Positions 25,393 to 35,733 of a stretch of 64,000 nucleotides of DNA are shown piece by piece. Positions within the stretch are counted from its first letter, which is position 1; each line of letters begins with the position of its first letter. Made by a program: the position numbers and the translations under genes. This DNA comes from Celeribacter persicus (lineage in GTDB: Bacteria > Pseudomonadota > Alphaproteobacteria > Rhodobacterales > Rhodobacteraceae): NCBI RefSeq assembly GCF_003050785.1, contig NZ_QAOH01000001.1, positions 434,001 through 498,000 on the forward strand, read 5' to 3'. The notes under the pieces were generated by a model. The model did no database searches. It saw nothing but the letters and a program-made list of their open reading frames with translations, and had not been told where the DNA came from.

Positions 25393-28133
25393 TGGCCCAA
25401 CCTGTCGAGAAGTGCGGGAACATGGACCTGATCGGATTTGTAATTGCCGGTCAGCACATAGATCACGAGGTTGATGCCAAAACGATAGGCCATTTCCCGT
25501 TGCCGTTCACCCGCGAAACCACGCCCCACGGGCAGCATCGGAAAGCCGGTGTCATCCACCGCCCAAGCCGCCGCCCAATCGCCACCGCCAATGATCACGG
25601 GCGTCACATTGTCGTTGAGATTGCGAAAGGGCATACCCTCAGCCTGTTCTGTGTCGGGCGAGGCCTCGACCCAAAGCGTGCCCTCGGCGTGACGGCCCGG
25701 AAAATCCCGCAACAGGTAGAAAGCACGCGTGAGCACATGATCCTCCGGGATCGGCTCCAGCGGCGGAATGTCGAGCGAGCTGGCCAGCGCCTGAAGCCGT
25801 GTGCCAGTGGGCGTGGCGGTGCCGAAAGCGGCGACATCGGCATCGCGCGTGTCGAACACGATGACGCCCCCGGTGCGCAGATAGGCGTTGAGTTTCGTGT
25901 AAGCTGCGGCGGAGGGCATCGGCTGATCGGCGGTGACCGGCCAGTAGAGCAGCGGAAAGAACCCGAGCGGATCGGTTTCGAGATCAATGCCCATGGGCGC
26001 CGCAGGCTCGACGGAGGTACGCGCGGTGAGCATGTCGGACAGGCCCTGCAACCCGGCCTCGGAGGTTCGGTCGAGCGTGGCGTCACCGGTTTTCACATAG
26101 GCGAGCGTCAACTCAGATGAGGCGAGAAGGGCGAAATCGTCGGGGCTTTGCGCACGCAGGTCCTGCGGGCTCAGCGCCAGCGCCAGAAGCAGCATCGGCA
26201 CGGCACGCGCCCCGAACAGCCGCCCCGAAAGCCAGAGCGAAGCCAGTAGATCGGCACCGAGAAGCGCCAGCGCGGCAAGCAGAAGCGGGGGAGAGAGCGG
26301 GTGTTCACGGGCCGCCGTCACACTGCTCAAGGGCACATCGGAGGGCCATTGTGCGGCGGTCAGCGCCTCGCCTTCCGCCATCACGTTGAGCGCCCGAAGC
26401 GCATCGCGGCCCTGATAGAGCCCCGGCGGCGTGGCGCGGGAAGCATGGGCCGTGGCAAAAACCTCTCCCGTGACGGGCGGTAAGGTGCCCGCATCGGTTA
26501 GCGTACCGAATCCGTCCATCAACTGCTGCGGCTGGAGGCTCTGACCGGTGAGGTCATCGGCCCCCAGAAGCGCCGATTGCGATGTGACGGAGAGCCGATC
26601 TAGCATCGACACGAACAGCCCCGACAAAGGCAGAGTGGACCATTCCGCATTGGCGGTAACGTGGAACAATACGACCTGTCCCTGCCCCACGGTTTTGCGG
26701 GTCACGAGCGGCGTACCATCTTCGAGCGTGGCGATGGTACGGGCGGCCAGTTCGGGATCGGGCTGGGCCATGACTTGGGCGTTCACCTCGACATCTTCGG
26801 GCACAGGCAGGCCGTAAAACGGCGAGATCTCGGCGAAGGGGCGCAGGCGTTTCGGCTCGCCCCAACTCATCGCCCCGCCAAGCGTCCGCCCGCCCGCGCG
26901 CAGACGCACCGGCATAAGCGGATCTTCGTCGTCGCGCGCCACATCGGAGGCGGCCAGTTGCGGTCCGGCGAAGCGCAGAAGCAAACCGCCCTCGTTGACC
27001 CAATCGAGCAGATCCGCCGACTCACCTCCCGACAGTTGCGCCACATCGGCAAGAACGATCACATCCGGATTGGCCATGATCAGATCGGGCAGCGCGCCCT
27101 CGACCACATCGGCCTTATCGAAAAGCGCGGCGCGCAGGTAATGCAACTGCGACAAAAGTTGCAGCCCCTCGCCGCCTTCGCGCACGGACAAAAGCCCGAC
27201 CTCACGGCGCCTGAGGCTGTCGTCGGTGAGGCGTTTGGCGCCTGCGGAACGCACGCCTTCGATCTCGAAGCGGCTCACACGGGCGCGCAGTTCGGGGGGG
27301 AGATCGAAGATCACCTGTGTCGTGGGACCACCAAGCGAGACCGCCTGCCGCGCCAGTTCGCGCGCCACACCCGCCGGATCGGTGCCATGGGCGATGACCG
27401 TAACGTCCTGCGGTTCGTTCCCGGCGCGCAGCACCGGCAAGCTCACGCCCTCATCAATGAGCGCCAAAGGTCCGAGCGCCAGAGGGGTCCGCCCGGTTTC
27501 AAACACGGAAACGAGGCCATGGGATTGCAGAAGCGACAGGATACGATCCCGCCCGGCGCGCGCCAGACCGTCGGAAAGCCAGAGCGTCTCCACACCGTCC
27601 GGAAGCGTGGCAAGCGCACCGCTCAGTGCGTCCATATCGGGCGCGAAACCGGCGGGTTTGATCCCGGCCAAACGCGGGCGCCAGTCTGCGGCGGAGAGAA
27701 AAGCACAGCCCTCGGCGGGAATGTCGCTTGCGGACAGGATGCAGACAGTGCGCCCGTCGACCTCCGCCTCATCCAACGCCTGCCCCACACGCCCCATGCG
27801 CAGGGTCCAGTCAGGGGCAGATGCCCAACTCGCGTCCATCAGAACCAGAAGCGGCCCGGAACCGCCGCGTTCGACACGCGGGTTCAGGACAGGGCCAGCG
27901 AAAGCGATAATGAGGGCCGCTACGGCCAGCATCCGCAGGAGCAGGAGCCACCAGGGCGTGCGGTCGGCCTCCACCTCTTCGTCCTTGAGCCCCAGAAGCA
28001 GCGCGACACCGGGAAAGCGGCGCCTGATCGGCGCGGGCGGCACGGCGCGGAGCAGAATCCAGAGGATCGGCAGCAGCGTAAGCGCGAGCAACACCCAGGG
28101 CGCAGTGAAACCGATGGGGCCGAGAATCCACAT
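25389..28133 (-). CDS. DUF4159 protein with BatA-type N-terminus
   Basis: A 914-residue membrane protein. The start MWILGPIGFTAPWVLLAL matches the BatA/aerotolerance N-terminal domain (PF07584), with two membrane segments within residues 1-85. A vWA-like region follows (GPLLVLMDASWASAPDW). A central segment about 370-560 resembles class-I GATase-like folds (NPDVIVLADVAQLSGGESADLLDWVNEGGLLLRFAGP). Another membrane segment lies near 640-660, and the C-terminal DUF4159 domain is about 695-914 (GGVIVFDTRDAD, HVLTRAFYLL, RFGINLVIYVLTGNYKSDQVH). The start at 28133 is chosen by overlap with the DUF58 stop (TGATG). Confidence 0.88.
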   Translation of the reverse strand: MWILGPIGFTAPWVLLALTLLPILWILLRAVPPAPIRRRFPGVALLLGLKDEEVEADRTPWWLLLLRMLAVAALIIAFAGPVLNPRVERGGSGPLLVLMDASWASAPDWTLRMGRVGQALDEAEVDGRTVCILSASDIPAEGCAFLSAADWRPRLAGIKPAGFAPDMDALSGALATLPDGVETLWLSDGLARAGRDRILSLLQSHGLVSVFETGRTPLALGPLALIDEGVSLPVLRAGNEPQDVTVIAHGTDPAGVARELARQAVSLGGPTTQVIFDLPPELRARVSRFEIEGVRSAGAKRLTDDSLRRREVGLLSVREGGEGLQLLSQLHYLRAALFDKADVVEGALPDLIMANPDVIVLADVAQLSGGESADLLDWVNEGGLLLRFAGPQLAASDVARDDEDPLMPVRLRAGGRTLGGAMSWGEPKRLRPFAEISPFYGLPVPEDVEVNAQVMAQPDPELAARTIATLEDGTPLVTRKTVGQGQVVLFHVTANAEWSTLPLSGLFVSMLDRLSVTSQSALLGADDLTGQSLQPQQLMDGFGTLTDAGTLPPVTGEVFATAHASRATPPGLYQGRDALRALNVMAEGEALTAAQWPSDVPLSSVTAAREHPLSPPLLLAALALLGADLLASLWLSGRLFGARAVPMLLLALALSPQDLRAQSPDDFALLASSELTLAYVKTGDATLDRTSEAGLQGLSDMLTARTSVEPAAPMGIDLETDPLGFFPLLYWPVTADQPMPSAAAYTKLNAYLRTGGVIVFDTRDADVAAFGTATPTGTRLQALASSLDIPPLEPIPEDHVLTRAFYLLRDFPGRHAEGTLWVEASPDTEQAEGMPFRNLNDNVTPVIIGGGDWAAAWAVDDTGFPMLPVGRGFAGERQREMAYRFGINLVIYVLTGNYKSDQVHVPALLDRLGQ

Positions 28134-29010
28134 CAGCGCGGGCCCTCCAAAGCCTCGTAAAGCCACAAAAGCGCAGGCAGATCGGCCCCGTTCGTGTGAT
28201 GCGTGGCAAACCGCCAACCCGCATGATGCGCGATACGGCTCAGGTGATCCTTGCGCTCGGCGAGGCGTTCCAGATAGCGGCCCCGCAAATCGCCCGCCCG
28301 CAGGGTTTCATGCCGCAGCACACCGCCCATGGAGGTAAACACAGTGCGGCCCTGATAGGGAAAGGCCTCTTCGACGGGATCGAGAATTTGATAGAGCACG
28401 CCGGAAATGCCGCGATCAGACGCCATGCCAACCGCTTCCTCGATAGCTTCGATGGGACCGAGGAAATCCGACAGGAACAGCGCGCGGGAATGCGGCAGGA
28501 ACAGGCGCGCATCCGGCGCACCATAATCGGCATCGCCCGACTGAGACAGGCCCTCTGCGATCCGGCGCAGTTGCAACGCGCCGATGCGGGGCGGCGTGCC
28601 GAGGGACGCAAGCGCCACCCGCTCACCGCCTTTCATTAGCAGGATCGACAGCGCCATGGCCAAGAGAGCCGCACGGTCGGATTTCGGCGGGATCGCCTTG
28701 CCGGAAGTGAACCCCATGGAGGCCGAGAGATCGACCCAGAGATGCACGGATTGCGCCGCCTGCCATTCCTTTTCGCGCACATAATGCCCGTCGGAGCGAC
28801 CGGAACGCCGCCAATCAATCGCCCGCCCCGGATCACCCGCTTGCGCCGGGCGATATTGCCAGAACTCGTCACCCATGCCGGATTGTCGCCGCCCATGCCC
28901 ACCCATCAAAAGCGCACGGGCAAGCTGTTCGGCCCGCGCCTGCAAAGGCGGCAAGGCGGTGGCAAGCGTCTCAGCGCGGGCGCGCAGGGCGGCGGGGGCG
29001 GGGTGATCGC

Positions 29011-29014
<4 letters not shown>
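28133..29014 (-). CDS. DUF58 domain protein (vWA-like, MoxR partner)
   Basis: A 293-residue soluble protein with the DUF58 signatures GMGDEFWQYRPAQAGDPGRAIDWRRSGRSD and VREKEWQAAQSVHLWVDLSASMGF. The latter includes a DxSxS-type MIDAS motif. DUF58 proteins are the usual clients or partners of MoxR ATPases. It starts with GTG overlapping the MoxR stop by 4 bases and overlaps the next gene by 1 base. It is therefore tightly coupled in stoichiometry and timing with its neighbours. Confidence 0.9.
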
Positions 29015-30030
<1,016 letters not shown>

Positions 30031-30121
30031 GGCTTCACCTCCGATGTCATTCCATGACACTATTAAGGACGCCCCAAGGCAAAAGCACAAATGACAAAAG
30101 GGTTAAGAGGAGGAATTTCCG

Positions 30122-30685
30122 ATGACTGTTTCCGCAGAGAGCATTGCAGCGGCGATCAGGTCGGCGGAAGGCCGCGGATTACCCCCCGTGGAGCGCTGGA
30201 ATCCGCCGTTTTGCGGCGATCTCGACATGCGGATTGCCCGCGACGGAACGTGGTATTATCTCGGCGCGCCCATCGGACGCGCGCCTTTGGTCCGGCTGTT
30301 CTCGACCGTGCTGAAACGCGAGGGGGAGCGTTATTTCCTTGTCACGCCGGTGGAAAAGGTTGGAATCACCGTAGACGATGTACCGTTTCTCGCGGTCGAT
30401 TTCGACGTGGAGGGTGAAGGCGAGGCGCAGGCCCTCACCTTTCTGACCTCTGTCGGCGACAAGGTTACAGCAGATGCGGCACACCCGATCCGGGTGGAGA
30501 CCCGTGATGGCGAACCCGCCCCTTATGTCGAGGTGCGCGCAGGGCTTGAGGCACTGATCGACCGCAAGAGCTTCTTTCGCCTCGTTGACCATGCCACCAC
30601 GCGGGAGATTGACGGCGAGGCGGTTTTCGGCGTCTGGTCAAGCGGTACGTTTTTCGAAATTGCGAAAGCCACCGATCTCGACTGA
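30122..30685 (+). CDS. DUF1285 domain protein
   Basis: A 187-residue protein whose LPPVERWNPPFCGDLDMRIARDGTWYYLGAPIGRAPLVRLFSTVLKREG region is the DUF1285 (PF06938) hallmark. No membrane segment or signal peptide is visible. It lies back to back with the moxR operon, a conserved neighbourhood in Rhodobacteraceae, and overlaps the next gene by one base (TGATG), so it is coupled to hydroxypyruvate isomerase. AGGAGG lies 6 bases before the ATG. Function unknown. Confidence 0.9.
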   Translation: MTVSAESIAAAIRSAEGRGLPPVERWNPPFCGDLDMRIARDGTWYYLGAPIGRAPLVRLFSTVLKREGERYFLVTPVEKVGITVDDVPFLAVDFDVEGEGEAQALTFLTSVGDKVTADAAHPIRVETRDGEPAPYVEVRAGLEALIDRKSFFRLVDHATTREIDGEAVFGVWSSGTFFEIAKATDLD

Positions 30686-31458
30686 TGCCCAAATTCGCCG
30701 CCAACCTGTCCTTTCTGTTCAAGGAATACCCGCTTCTGGACCGCTTCGCCGAGGCGAAAATGGCCGGATTTAAGGCGGTCGAAGTGCTTTTCCCCTATGC
30801 CGAACCGGCCTCGGAGATTGCGAAACGCATGGCCGATCTCGACCTCAAAATGGTGCTGATCAACGTGCCGCCGCCGAATTATACCGGCGGCGAGCGGGGT
30901 TTTGCGGCAGTTCCGGGACTCGAGGAGCGCTTCAAACGCGACTTCAAACGCGCGCTCCGCTATGCGGATTTCCTCAGGGCCGACCACATGCATATCATGG
31001 CGGGCAAGGCCAAGGGCACGATGGCGCTTGAAACCTACAAGCGCAATCTGGCCTGGGCGGCGCAGGAAGCCCCGCACAAGAGCCTGACCATCGAACCGAT
31101 CAATACCGGGGATATGCCGGGTTATTTCCTCGACGATTTCGATCTTGCGGTGGAGGTGCTCGACGCAGTGGCGGAGTCGAACCTCGGGCTGCAATTCGAC
31201 GCCTACCATGCGCAGACCATCACTGGCGATGCGATGGCGGCCTGGGAGCGCTATGCCCCCTATGTGCAGCACATCCAAATCGCGGGCGCGCCGGAGCGGC
31301 ATGAGCCGGTGAAAGGGTTGATCGACTACCCGGCGTTTTTCAGGGCGGTGGACGAGAGCGGCTATTCCGGTTGGGTCTCCGCCGAATACATGCCGAAGAA
31401 ACGCACCGAAGAGGGGCTTGAATGGTTCCGCAAGGCCAATACTCAGGCCAAAGGCTGA
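30685..31458 (+). CDS. hyi: Hydroxypyruvate isomerase
   Basis: The 257-residue TIM-barrel enzyme interconverts hydroxypyruvate and tartronate semialdehyde in glyoxylate metabolism. Recognised from PKFAANLSFLFKEYPLLDRFAEAKMAGFKAVEVLFPY, then TIEPINTGDMPGYFLDDFD (catalytic Glu), LQFDAYHAQTITGD and HIQIAGAPERHEP, with VSAEYMPKKRTEEGLEWF (second catalytic Glu) at the end. Together with glcDEF in this window it suggests glycolate/glyoxylate use, although it is not in that operon. Its last 16 bases overlap the 3' end of the convergent CDF gene. Confidence 0.92.
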   Translation: MPKFAANLSFLFKEYPLLDRFAEAKMAGFKAVEVLFPYAEPASEIAKRMADLDLKMVLINVPPPNYTGGERGFAAVPGLEERFKRDFKRALRYADFLRADHMHIMAGKAKGTMALETYKRNLAWAAQEAPHKSLTIEPINTGDMPGYFLDDFDLAVEVLDAVAESNLGLQFDAYHAQTITGDAMAAWERYAPYVQHIQIAGAPERHEPVKGLIDYPAFFRAVDESGYSGWVSAEYMPKKRTEEGLEWFRKANTQAKG

Positions 31459-32381
31459 AACCCCGGCGCCTCTCCGGCGCATCCCGCACCCGGAGCCTCG
31501 ACCTCAAGCGTGGAATGGGCGATGCCAAACCGCTCGCGCAGGAGCAGTTTCACATTCCCCAGCACATCCGAGGGCTCACCCGCGATCACCACATGAGCCT
31601 CGACCGAGGTGCGGTGTTCGTCGATCTGCCACAGGTGGACATGATGCACATCCTCGCCCCCGGCCACCCCGGCCATGGCATTGGCCACCTCGCCCGCGCG
31701 CGTTCCGTCGGGCGCGCCGAGCATCAGGATGCGGATCACCGGACGGACCTCGGAGAGCGCGTGCCAGAGAATGTAGAGCGAGATCAGGATGGTCAGAATC
31801 GGGTCGATCAACCGCCAGTCCCACAAAAGGATGACCACACCGCCGACGATCACCGCCACCGATGTCGCCGCATCCGCGAGATTGTGCAGGAAAGCGGCCC
31901 GGATATTGAGACTGTCCTTTGAGAGCGCCCATGTGAGCGCCGCCGTGACCAGATCGACGATCAGAGCGATGCCCGCAATGATCACCACGGTCCAGCCCGC
32001 GATCTCAGGCGGATTGAACAGACGCGAGACACCTTCGGCAAAGAGATAGACTGAAATCACCACGAGCGTGGTGTAATTGACCATCGCCGCCACGACCTCC
32101 GCCCGCCCGTAGCCAAAGGTCATCGCACCGTCACGCGGTCTGCGCGCGATCTTGCGTGCGCCAAAAGCGATGACGAGGGATATGGCATCCGACAGGTTGT
32201 GGATCGCATCGGCGATCAGCGCCATGGAGCCGGAAACCACACCGCCGACGATCTGCGCCAGCGTCAGAAACAGGTTGACTGCGATAGCGATCGCGACGCG
32301 CGCATCGCCCGCATCCGGGTCGATGTGATGATGATGGTGGTGCGCATGGGAATGATGATCGTGAGGCATGAAGCTATCCAT
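31443..32381 (-). CDS. Cation diffusion facilitator family metal exporter
   Basis: A 312-residue protein with six membrane segments (about 27-210) and a cytoplasmic C-terminal domain (about 215-300). The N-terminus is histidine-rich (HDHHSHAHHHHHH). The metal-site motifs IADAIHNLSDA and FLHNLADAATS (HxxxD in TM2 and TM5) indicate Zn(II)-type transport out of the cytoplasm in exchange for protons. The ATG at 32381 gives the longest form; an ATG four codons later is also possible. Its 3' end overlaps that of hyi by 16 bases in the opposite direction, so there is no room for a terminator. Confidence 0.93.
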   Translation of the reverse strand: MDSFMPHDHHSHAHHHHHHIDPDAGDARVAIAIAVNLFLTLAQIVGGVVSGSMALIADAIHNLSDAISLVIAFGARKIARRPRDGAMTFGYGRAEVVAAMVNYTTLVVISVYLFAEGVSRLFNPPEIAGWTVVIIAGIALIVDLVTAALTWALSKDSLNIRAAFLHNLADAATSVAVIVGGVVILLWDWRLIDPILTILISLYILWHALSEVRPVIRILMLGAPDGTRAGEVANAMAGVAGGEDVHHVHLWQIDEHRTSVEAHVVIAGEPSDVLGNVKLLLRERFGIAHSTLEVEAPGAGCAGEAPGFQPLA

Positions 32382-32728
32382 GCCCGAACCGGCATGAAAA
32401 GCCAGAGGAAATTCCGACGCAGTGGAAACGAAATACCTGACCAGGTGGTGCGGGCGCTATTGTTACCGGCCAGACGCTCAAAATGCTTCACTTATGTGTG
32501 ATATTGCACATTGCCTTAATTTTCACATCAATAAAAAGAATTTACAGATTTCCAGTCGAAATCTCGAATATTTGATCAAGTTTTTTGCACATATATAGGT
32601 TAATTTTTCAATATTAGTTCTTATTTACACAATCAACACAAATCCCTAAATCTATTTTCATCGAACGGCGCAAAAACACACAGTCAGCGCCAAACTTACA
32701 CAACCAAACTTATAAAAGGACCAAAACA
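32382..32728. other. 347 bp AT-rich intergenic region
   Basis: No gene seen. From about 32500 to 32700 the sequence is far richer in A and T than its surroundings. It contains a perfect dyad AGATTTC-CAGTC-GAAATCT (32546-32564), a TTGATCAA palindrome near 32572 and TGTGTGATATTGCACA near 32494. It must carry the promoters of the CDF exporter and the small secreted protein. The base composition fits a strong promoter region or a nucleoid-protein binding site. Confidence 0.6.
32546..32564 (+). promoter_or_regulatory. Dyad AGATTTC-N5-GAAATCT
   Basis: Perfect 7 bp arms within the AT-rich gap, 165 bp before the small secreted-protein gene. A candidate operator; the binding protein is unknown. Confidence 0.35.
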
Positions 32729-33070
32729 ATGACCTTCTCTCTGAAAACTCTCTCCGCCGCCGCTGTTATCGCCGTTGCCGGTTCCGCCGCTTTCGCTGGC
32801 CCGAACTACATCATCCCCGGCAGCCAGAGCGGTCTGCAATCCGTGGCCACCGTCGACCTCGTTCGCGCTGATGAGAACGCCACGCTCCAGGTTTACGATT
32901 TCCACACCGGCGAACGTGGCGTCCTGCTTGGCTCGACCAAGGTGCATGCCGGTGCCAACACCGACGTGAAAGTGCGCCTGTCGCAGAAACCGCTCTCCGA
33001 CGTGGAATTCGTGCTCGTTGGCAACAACAACGCACCGCTCGCGATCAAAACCGCTGACACCTACCAATAA
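32729..33070 (+). CDS. Small secreted protein of unknown function
   Basis: A 113-residue protein with a clear signal peptide (MTFSLKTLSAAAVIAVAGSAAFA, cleavage before GPN). The mature form of about 90 residues looks like a small beta-sandwich (ATVDLVRADENATLQVYDFHTGERGVLLG, VKVRLSQKPLSDVEFVLVG). There are no cysteines. AAAAGGA lies 7 bases before the ATG. It is a single-gene unit with its own terminator and AT-rich upstream region, which suggests high or regulated expression. I do not recognise a named family. Confidence 0.75.
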   Translation: MTFSLKTLSAAAVIAVAGSAAFAGPNYIIPGSQSGLQSVATVDLVRADENATLQVYDFHTGERGVLLGSTKVHAGANTDVKVRLSQKPLSDVEFVLVGNNNAPLAIKTADTYQ

Positions 33071-33121
33071 TCCGAGGATATGAGCGCCTTCGGGCGCTCC
33101 CTCCCCCACGACACAGACAGC

Positions 33122-33153
33122 AAAACGCCGTCGGGAAACCGACGGCGTTTTTT
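33122..33153 (+). terminator. Rho-independent terminator
   Basis: ACGCCGTCGG-GAAA-CCGACGGCGT, a perfect 10 bp stem with a GAAA tetraloop and six T, 55 bp after the secreted-protein gene. Confidence 0.9.
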
Positions 33154-33191
33154 AATCTCTGCACGACTTCAGCACACGGGCAGCGTAAGGT

Positions 33192-34019
33192 TCAATCCCC
33201 GAGTTTCGCGTGAACCTCATCGAGATCGACCTCCCCCATGGGCATCTTGTTCCCCGGATTTTCAAAATCGTATTTGAAAAGCTGGAAATCCTTTTTGTAG
33301 ATTTCCCACATCAGATGCATTGAGAGATCGTCGAAATAGTCCTCGACCGGATGCAACCGTTTCGGCCCATGCCCTTCGGATTCGTTGAAGCGTGGGATTT
33401 TCGCGAGATCGACCTTGTGCGGCGTCTCGATGTGATCGAGCACATCCTGCATGCCCTCGTTGAATTTCTCGGTGAAGAAAATCCTGTCGTATGTTCCGCC
33501 GTTCACGATGAAAGTCGAAACATGCCCCGCCATGGAGGACCAGTGAATATCCGGGTCCATCGGGCGCCGCCAACGGATCGTATCACGCACGAACAGAAGA
33601 AAGCGGCGAAAGCTGGCAATCTGGTCGAACTCCTGCTTGCCGTCCTCACCGCCAACCTCGATGCCGTATTTCTGGATGAGCTGCGGGACGAGATTGCCGC
33701 GATAGCGTCGCCCGTTGCGCTGAATGCCACAAATCTTGTCGAAAAACGACGACAGAACACGGGTATAAGGGTTGCGCACACAGGTAAAAGCATAGGATTT
33801 ATGCGCGCGGACATTGGCCTCGATCAACTCCTGACTGCCGTCCTGGGCCCATTTGTGCATGCGGTCCTTGCTGTCGTGGATGTCACCATTGAAAAACTCG
33901 CCATGATCGGAATAAAACATGATCTGACCGATGGTCGAACAGGCACATTTGGGGACGACACGATAGACCACACTCTCGCTCTCGGTCATCCAGGTTCCGG
34001 GAAAGCCCATATTTACCAC
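33192..34019 (-). CDS. Sulfotransferase family 2-like protein
   Basis: A 275-residue cytosolic-type protein with VPKCACSTIGQ near residue 22 (5'-phosphosulfate loop of the carbohydrate sulfotransferase family, PF03567) and FTCVRNPYTRVLSSFFDKI near 78 (3'-phosphate site). It probably moves sulfate from PAPS to a polysaccharide or lipid-linked sugar. It lies back to back with a GT14-type glycosyltransferase, sharing a 125 bp divergent promoter region, which hints at a joint role in making a sulfated surface glycan. The acceptor is unknown. Confidence 0.85.
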   Translation of the reverse strand: MVNMGFPGTWMTESESVVYRVVPKCACSTIGQIMFYSDHGEFFNGDIHDSKDRMHKWAQDGSQELIEANVRAHKSYAFTCVRNPYTRVLSSFFDKICGIQRNGRRYRGNLVPQLIQKYGIEVGGEDGKQEFDQIASFRRFLLFVRDTIRWRRPMDPDIHWSSMAGHVSTFIVNGGTYDRIFFTEKFNEGMQDVLDHIETPHKVDLAKIPRFNESEGHGPKRLHPVEDYFDDLSMHLMWEIYKKDFQLFKYDFENPGNKMPMGEVDLDEVHAKLGD

Positions 34020-34144
34020 AACTCCATTTATGCCGTGCCACTCGACAGCCTTTTCGCTTTAAAAGCAAATTACCCTTGATTATTCAATGATTGGTTACGC
34101 TTATATGCGAACAATGCGTCAAAAATGAGGTTATGGTTTCCAAT

Positions 34145-35722
34145 ATGGCACGAATTGCCTTCATCCTGTTGTGCCATAAGGACCCGGAGGCGATCATAGA
34201 TCAAGCCCGGCAGTTGACCCGTGCCGGCGATTATATCGCCATCCATTTCGACGCGCGCGGCGGCAAGGAGGCGTTCGAGGCGATCCGCGCGGGGCTCAAG
34301 GACAACCCCAATGTCGCCTATGCCACGAAACGTATCAAATGTGGGTGGGGGGAATGGAGCCTTGTTGAGGCGACACTTTACGCCATCGAAGCTGCCGAAG
34401 CGGCCTTTCCCCGGGCAACGCATTTCTACATGCTGTCGGGCGATTGCATGCCAATCAAGAGTGCCGAATACATCCATGATTATCTCGACCGTGAGGATGT
34501 GGATGTCATCGAGAGCTTCGACTTTTTCGAAAGCGACTGGATCAAGACCGGAATCAAGGAAGAGCGGCTGATCTATCGCCACTGGTTCAACGAACGCACA
34601 CACAAGTGGCTGTTTTACCAAAGCTTCTGGATGCAGCGCCGACTTGGCCTTAAACGCGAGATTCCCGAGGATCTGCAAATCATGATCGGCTCGCAATGGT
34701 GGTGTCTGCGGCGTCGCACGATCGAGTGGATTCTCGACTTCACCCGGAGCCGCAAGGATGTGATGAAGTTCTTTCGCACCACATGGATTCCCGACGAGAC
34801 GTTTTTCCAGACCCTCGTGCGCCATCTGGTGCCGGAAAACGAGATTCGAGCCCGCACGCTCACCTTCCTGATGTTCACCGATTACGGCATGCCCGTGGTG
34901 TTCTACAACGACCACTACGATCTTTTGCTATCGCAGGATTATCTCTTTGCCCGGAAAATCTCCCCCGATGCCAAGGAGTTGAAAAAACGCTTGGGCGATC
35001 TGTTCGCCGCCACCGGGATGGAATTCCAGATCTCCAACGAAGGGCGCTCGCTCTTCACCTTCCTCACCGGGCGCGGACGCGACGGGCGGCGCTTTGCCCA
35101 AAGATTCTGGGAAACCGAGAGCACACTGGGACGGGATCGCGAACTTCTGATGATTGTCTGCAAGAAATGGCACGTCGCCAAGCGGCTGGTCTCGCAGATC
35201 AAGGAACACTGCGACATTCCCTGCCTCGAATACCTGTTCAACGAACAGAACACCTACCTGCCCGATCTCGGCGGCATCGAGAAAAGCCTTGAAAAACGCA
35301 CGCGCCACCGGCGGGCCTGGGTACGCATGCTGTTCGACTATTTCGATGCCGACAGGATGGTGGTTTGTCTCGACCCGCAGGGCATCGACCTAATCCGTGA
35401 CTTTTATGCCGACCGCTCCGGCACCCGCATTCTCGAAATCGACTGCGAGTTCACCGACGACTATCTGAGCGGTCATGCGAAACGCACCGGGCTTGCGGGC
35501 GATCAGACCCCGGAGGAGGCGCTCAGGCGCCTGTTGCCGACGATCCGCGCCGACATCAACCATGAAAGCGATCGCATCCGCGATGCCGAATTCGACAATT
35601 ACGAGCGCATCTCGCAATCCAGAACGCCAGAGGAAAACGCACGCCCCCTTGCACGCTTCCTCGGGATTTCCGAAGATGCGGCGCTCGAGATCGTCTCGAT
35701 GCACTACCTGTTTTCCGACTAA
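34145..35722 (+). CDS. Core-2/I-branching-type (GT14) glycosyltransferase with extra C-terminal domain
   Basis: A 525-residue protein. The N-terminal part (about 1-270) starts MARIAFILLCHKDPEAI and has YMLSGDCMPIKSAEYIHDYL, ...IGSQWWCLRR and PDETFFQTL, the signatures of the Branch/GT14 beta-1,6-N-acetylglucosaminyltransferases. The C-terminal part (about 280-525; LMIVCKKWHVAKRLVSQIKEH, DRMVVCLDPQGIDLIRDFY) is a separate domain that I recall as DUF5928 in Rhodobacteraceae. I place the start at 34145 because the conserved sequence begins there; the frame is open to 34091. No membrane anchor is visible. The divergent neighbour is a sulfotransferase. Confidence 0.83.
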   Translation: MARIAFILLCHKDPEAIIDQARQLTRAGDYIAIHFDARGGKEAFEAIRAGLKDNPNVAYATKRIKCGWGEWSLVEATLYAIEAAEAAFPRATHFYMLSGDCMPIKSAEYIHDYLDREDVDVIESFDFFESDWIKTGIKEERLIYRHWFNERTHKWLFYQSFWMQRRLGLKREIPEDLQIMIGSQWWCLRRRTIEWILDFTRSRKDVMKFFRTTWIPDETFFQTLVRHLVPENEIRARTLTFLMFTDYGMPVVFYNDHYDLLLSQDYLFARKISPDAKELKKRLGDLFAATGMEFQISNEGRSLFTFLTGRGRDGRRFAQRFWETESTLGRDRELLMIVCKKWHVAKRLVSQIKEHCDIPCLEYLFNEQNTYLPDLGGIEKSLEKRTRHRRAWVRMLFDYFDADRMVVCLDPQGIDLIRDFYADRSGTRILEIDCEFTDDYLSGHAKRTGLAGDQTPEEALRRLLPTIRADINHESDRIRDAEFDNYERISQSRTPEENARPLARFLGISEDAALEIVSMHYLFSD

Positions 35723-35733
35723 TCGAGGACGCC

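Noticed and set aside
26661-28160. Plus-strand open frame (499 codons) opposite the DUF4159 gene
   Set aside because: Arginine- and histidine-rich translation typical of a reverse frame; DUF4159 and its overlaps are convincing.
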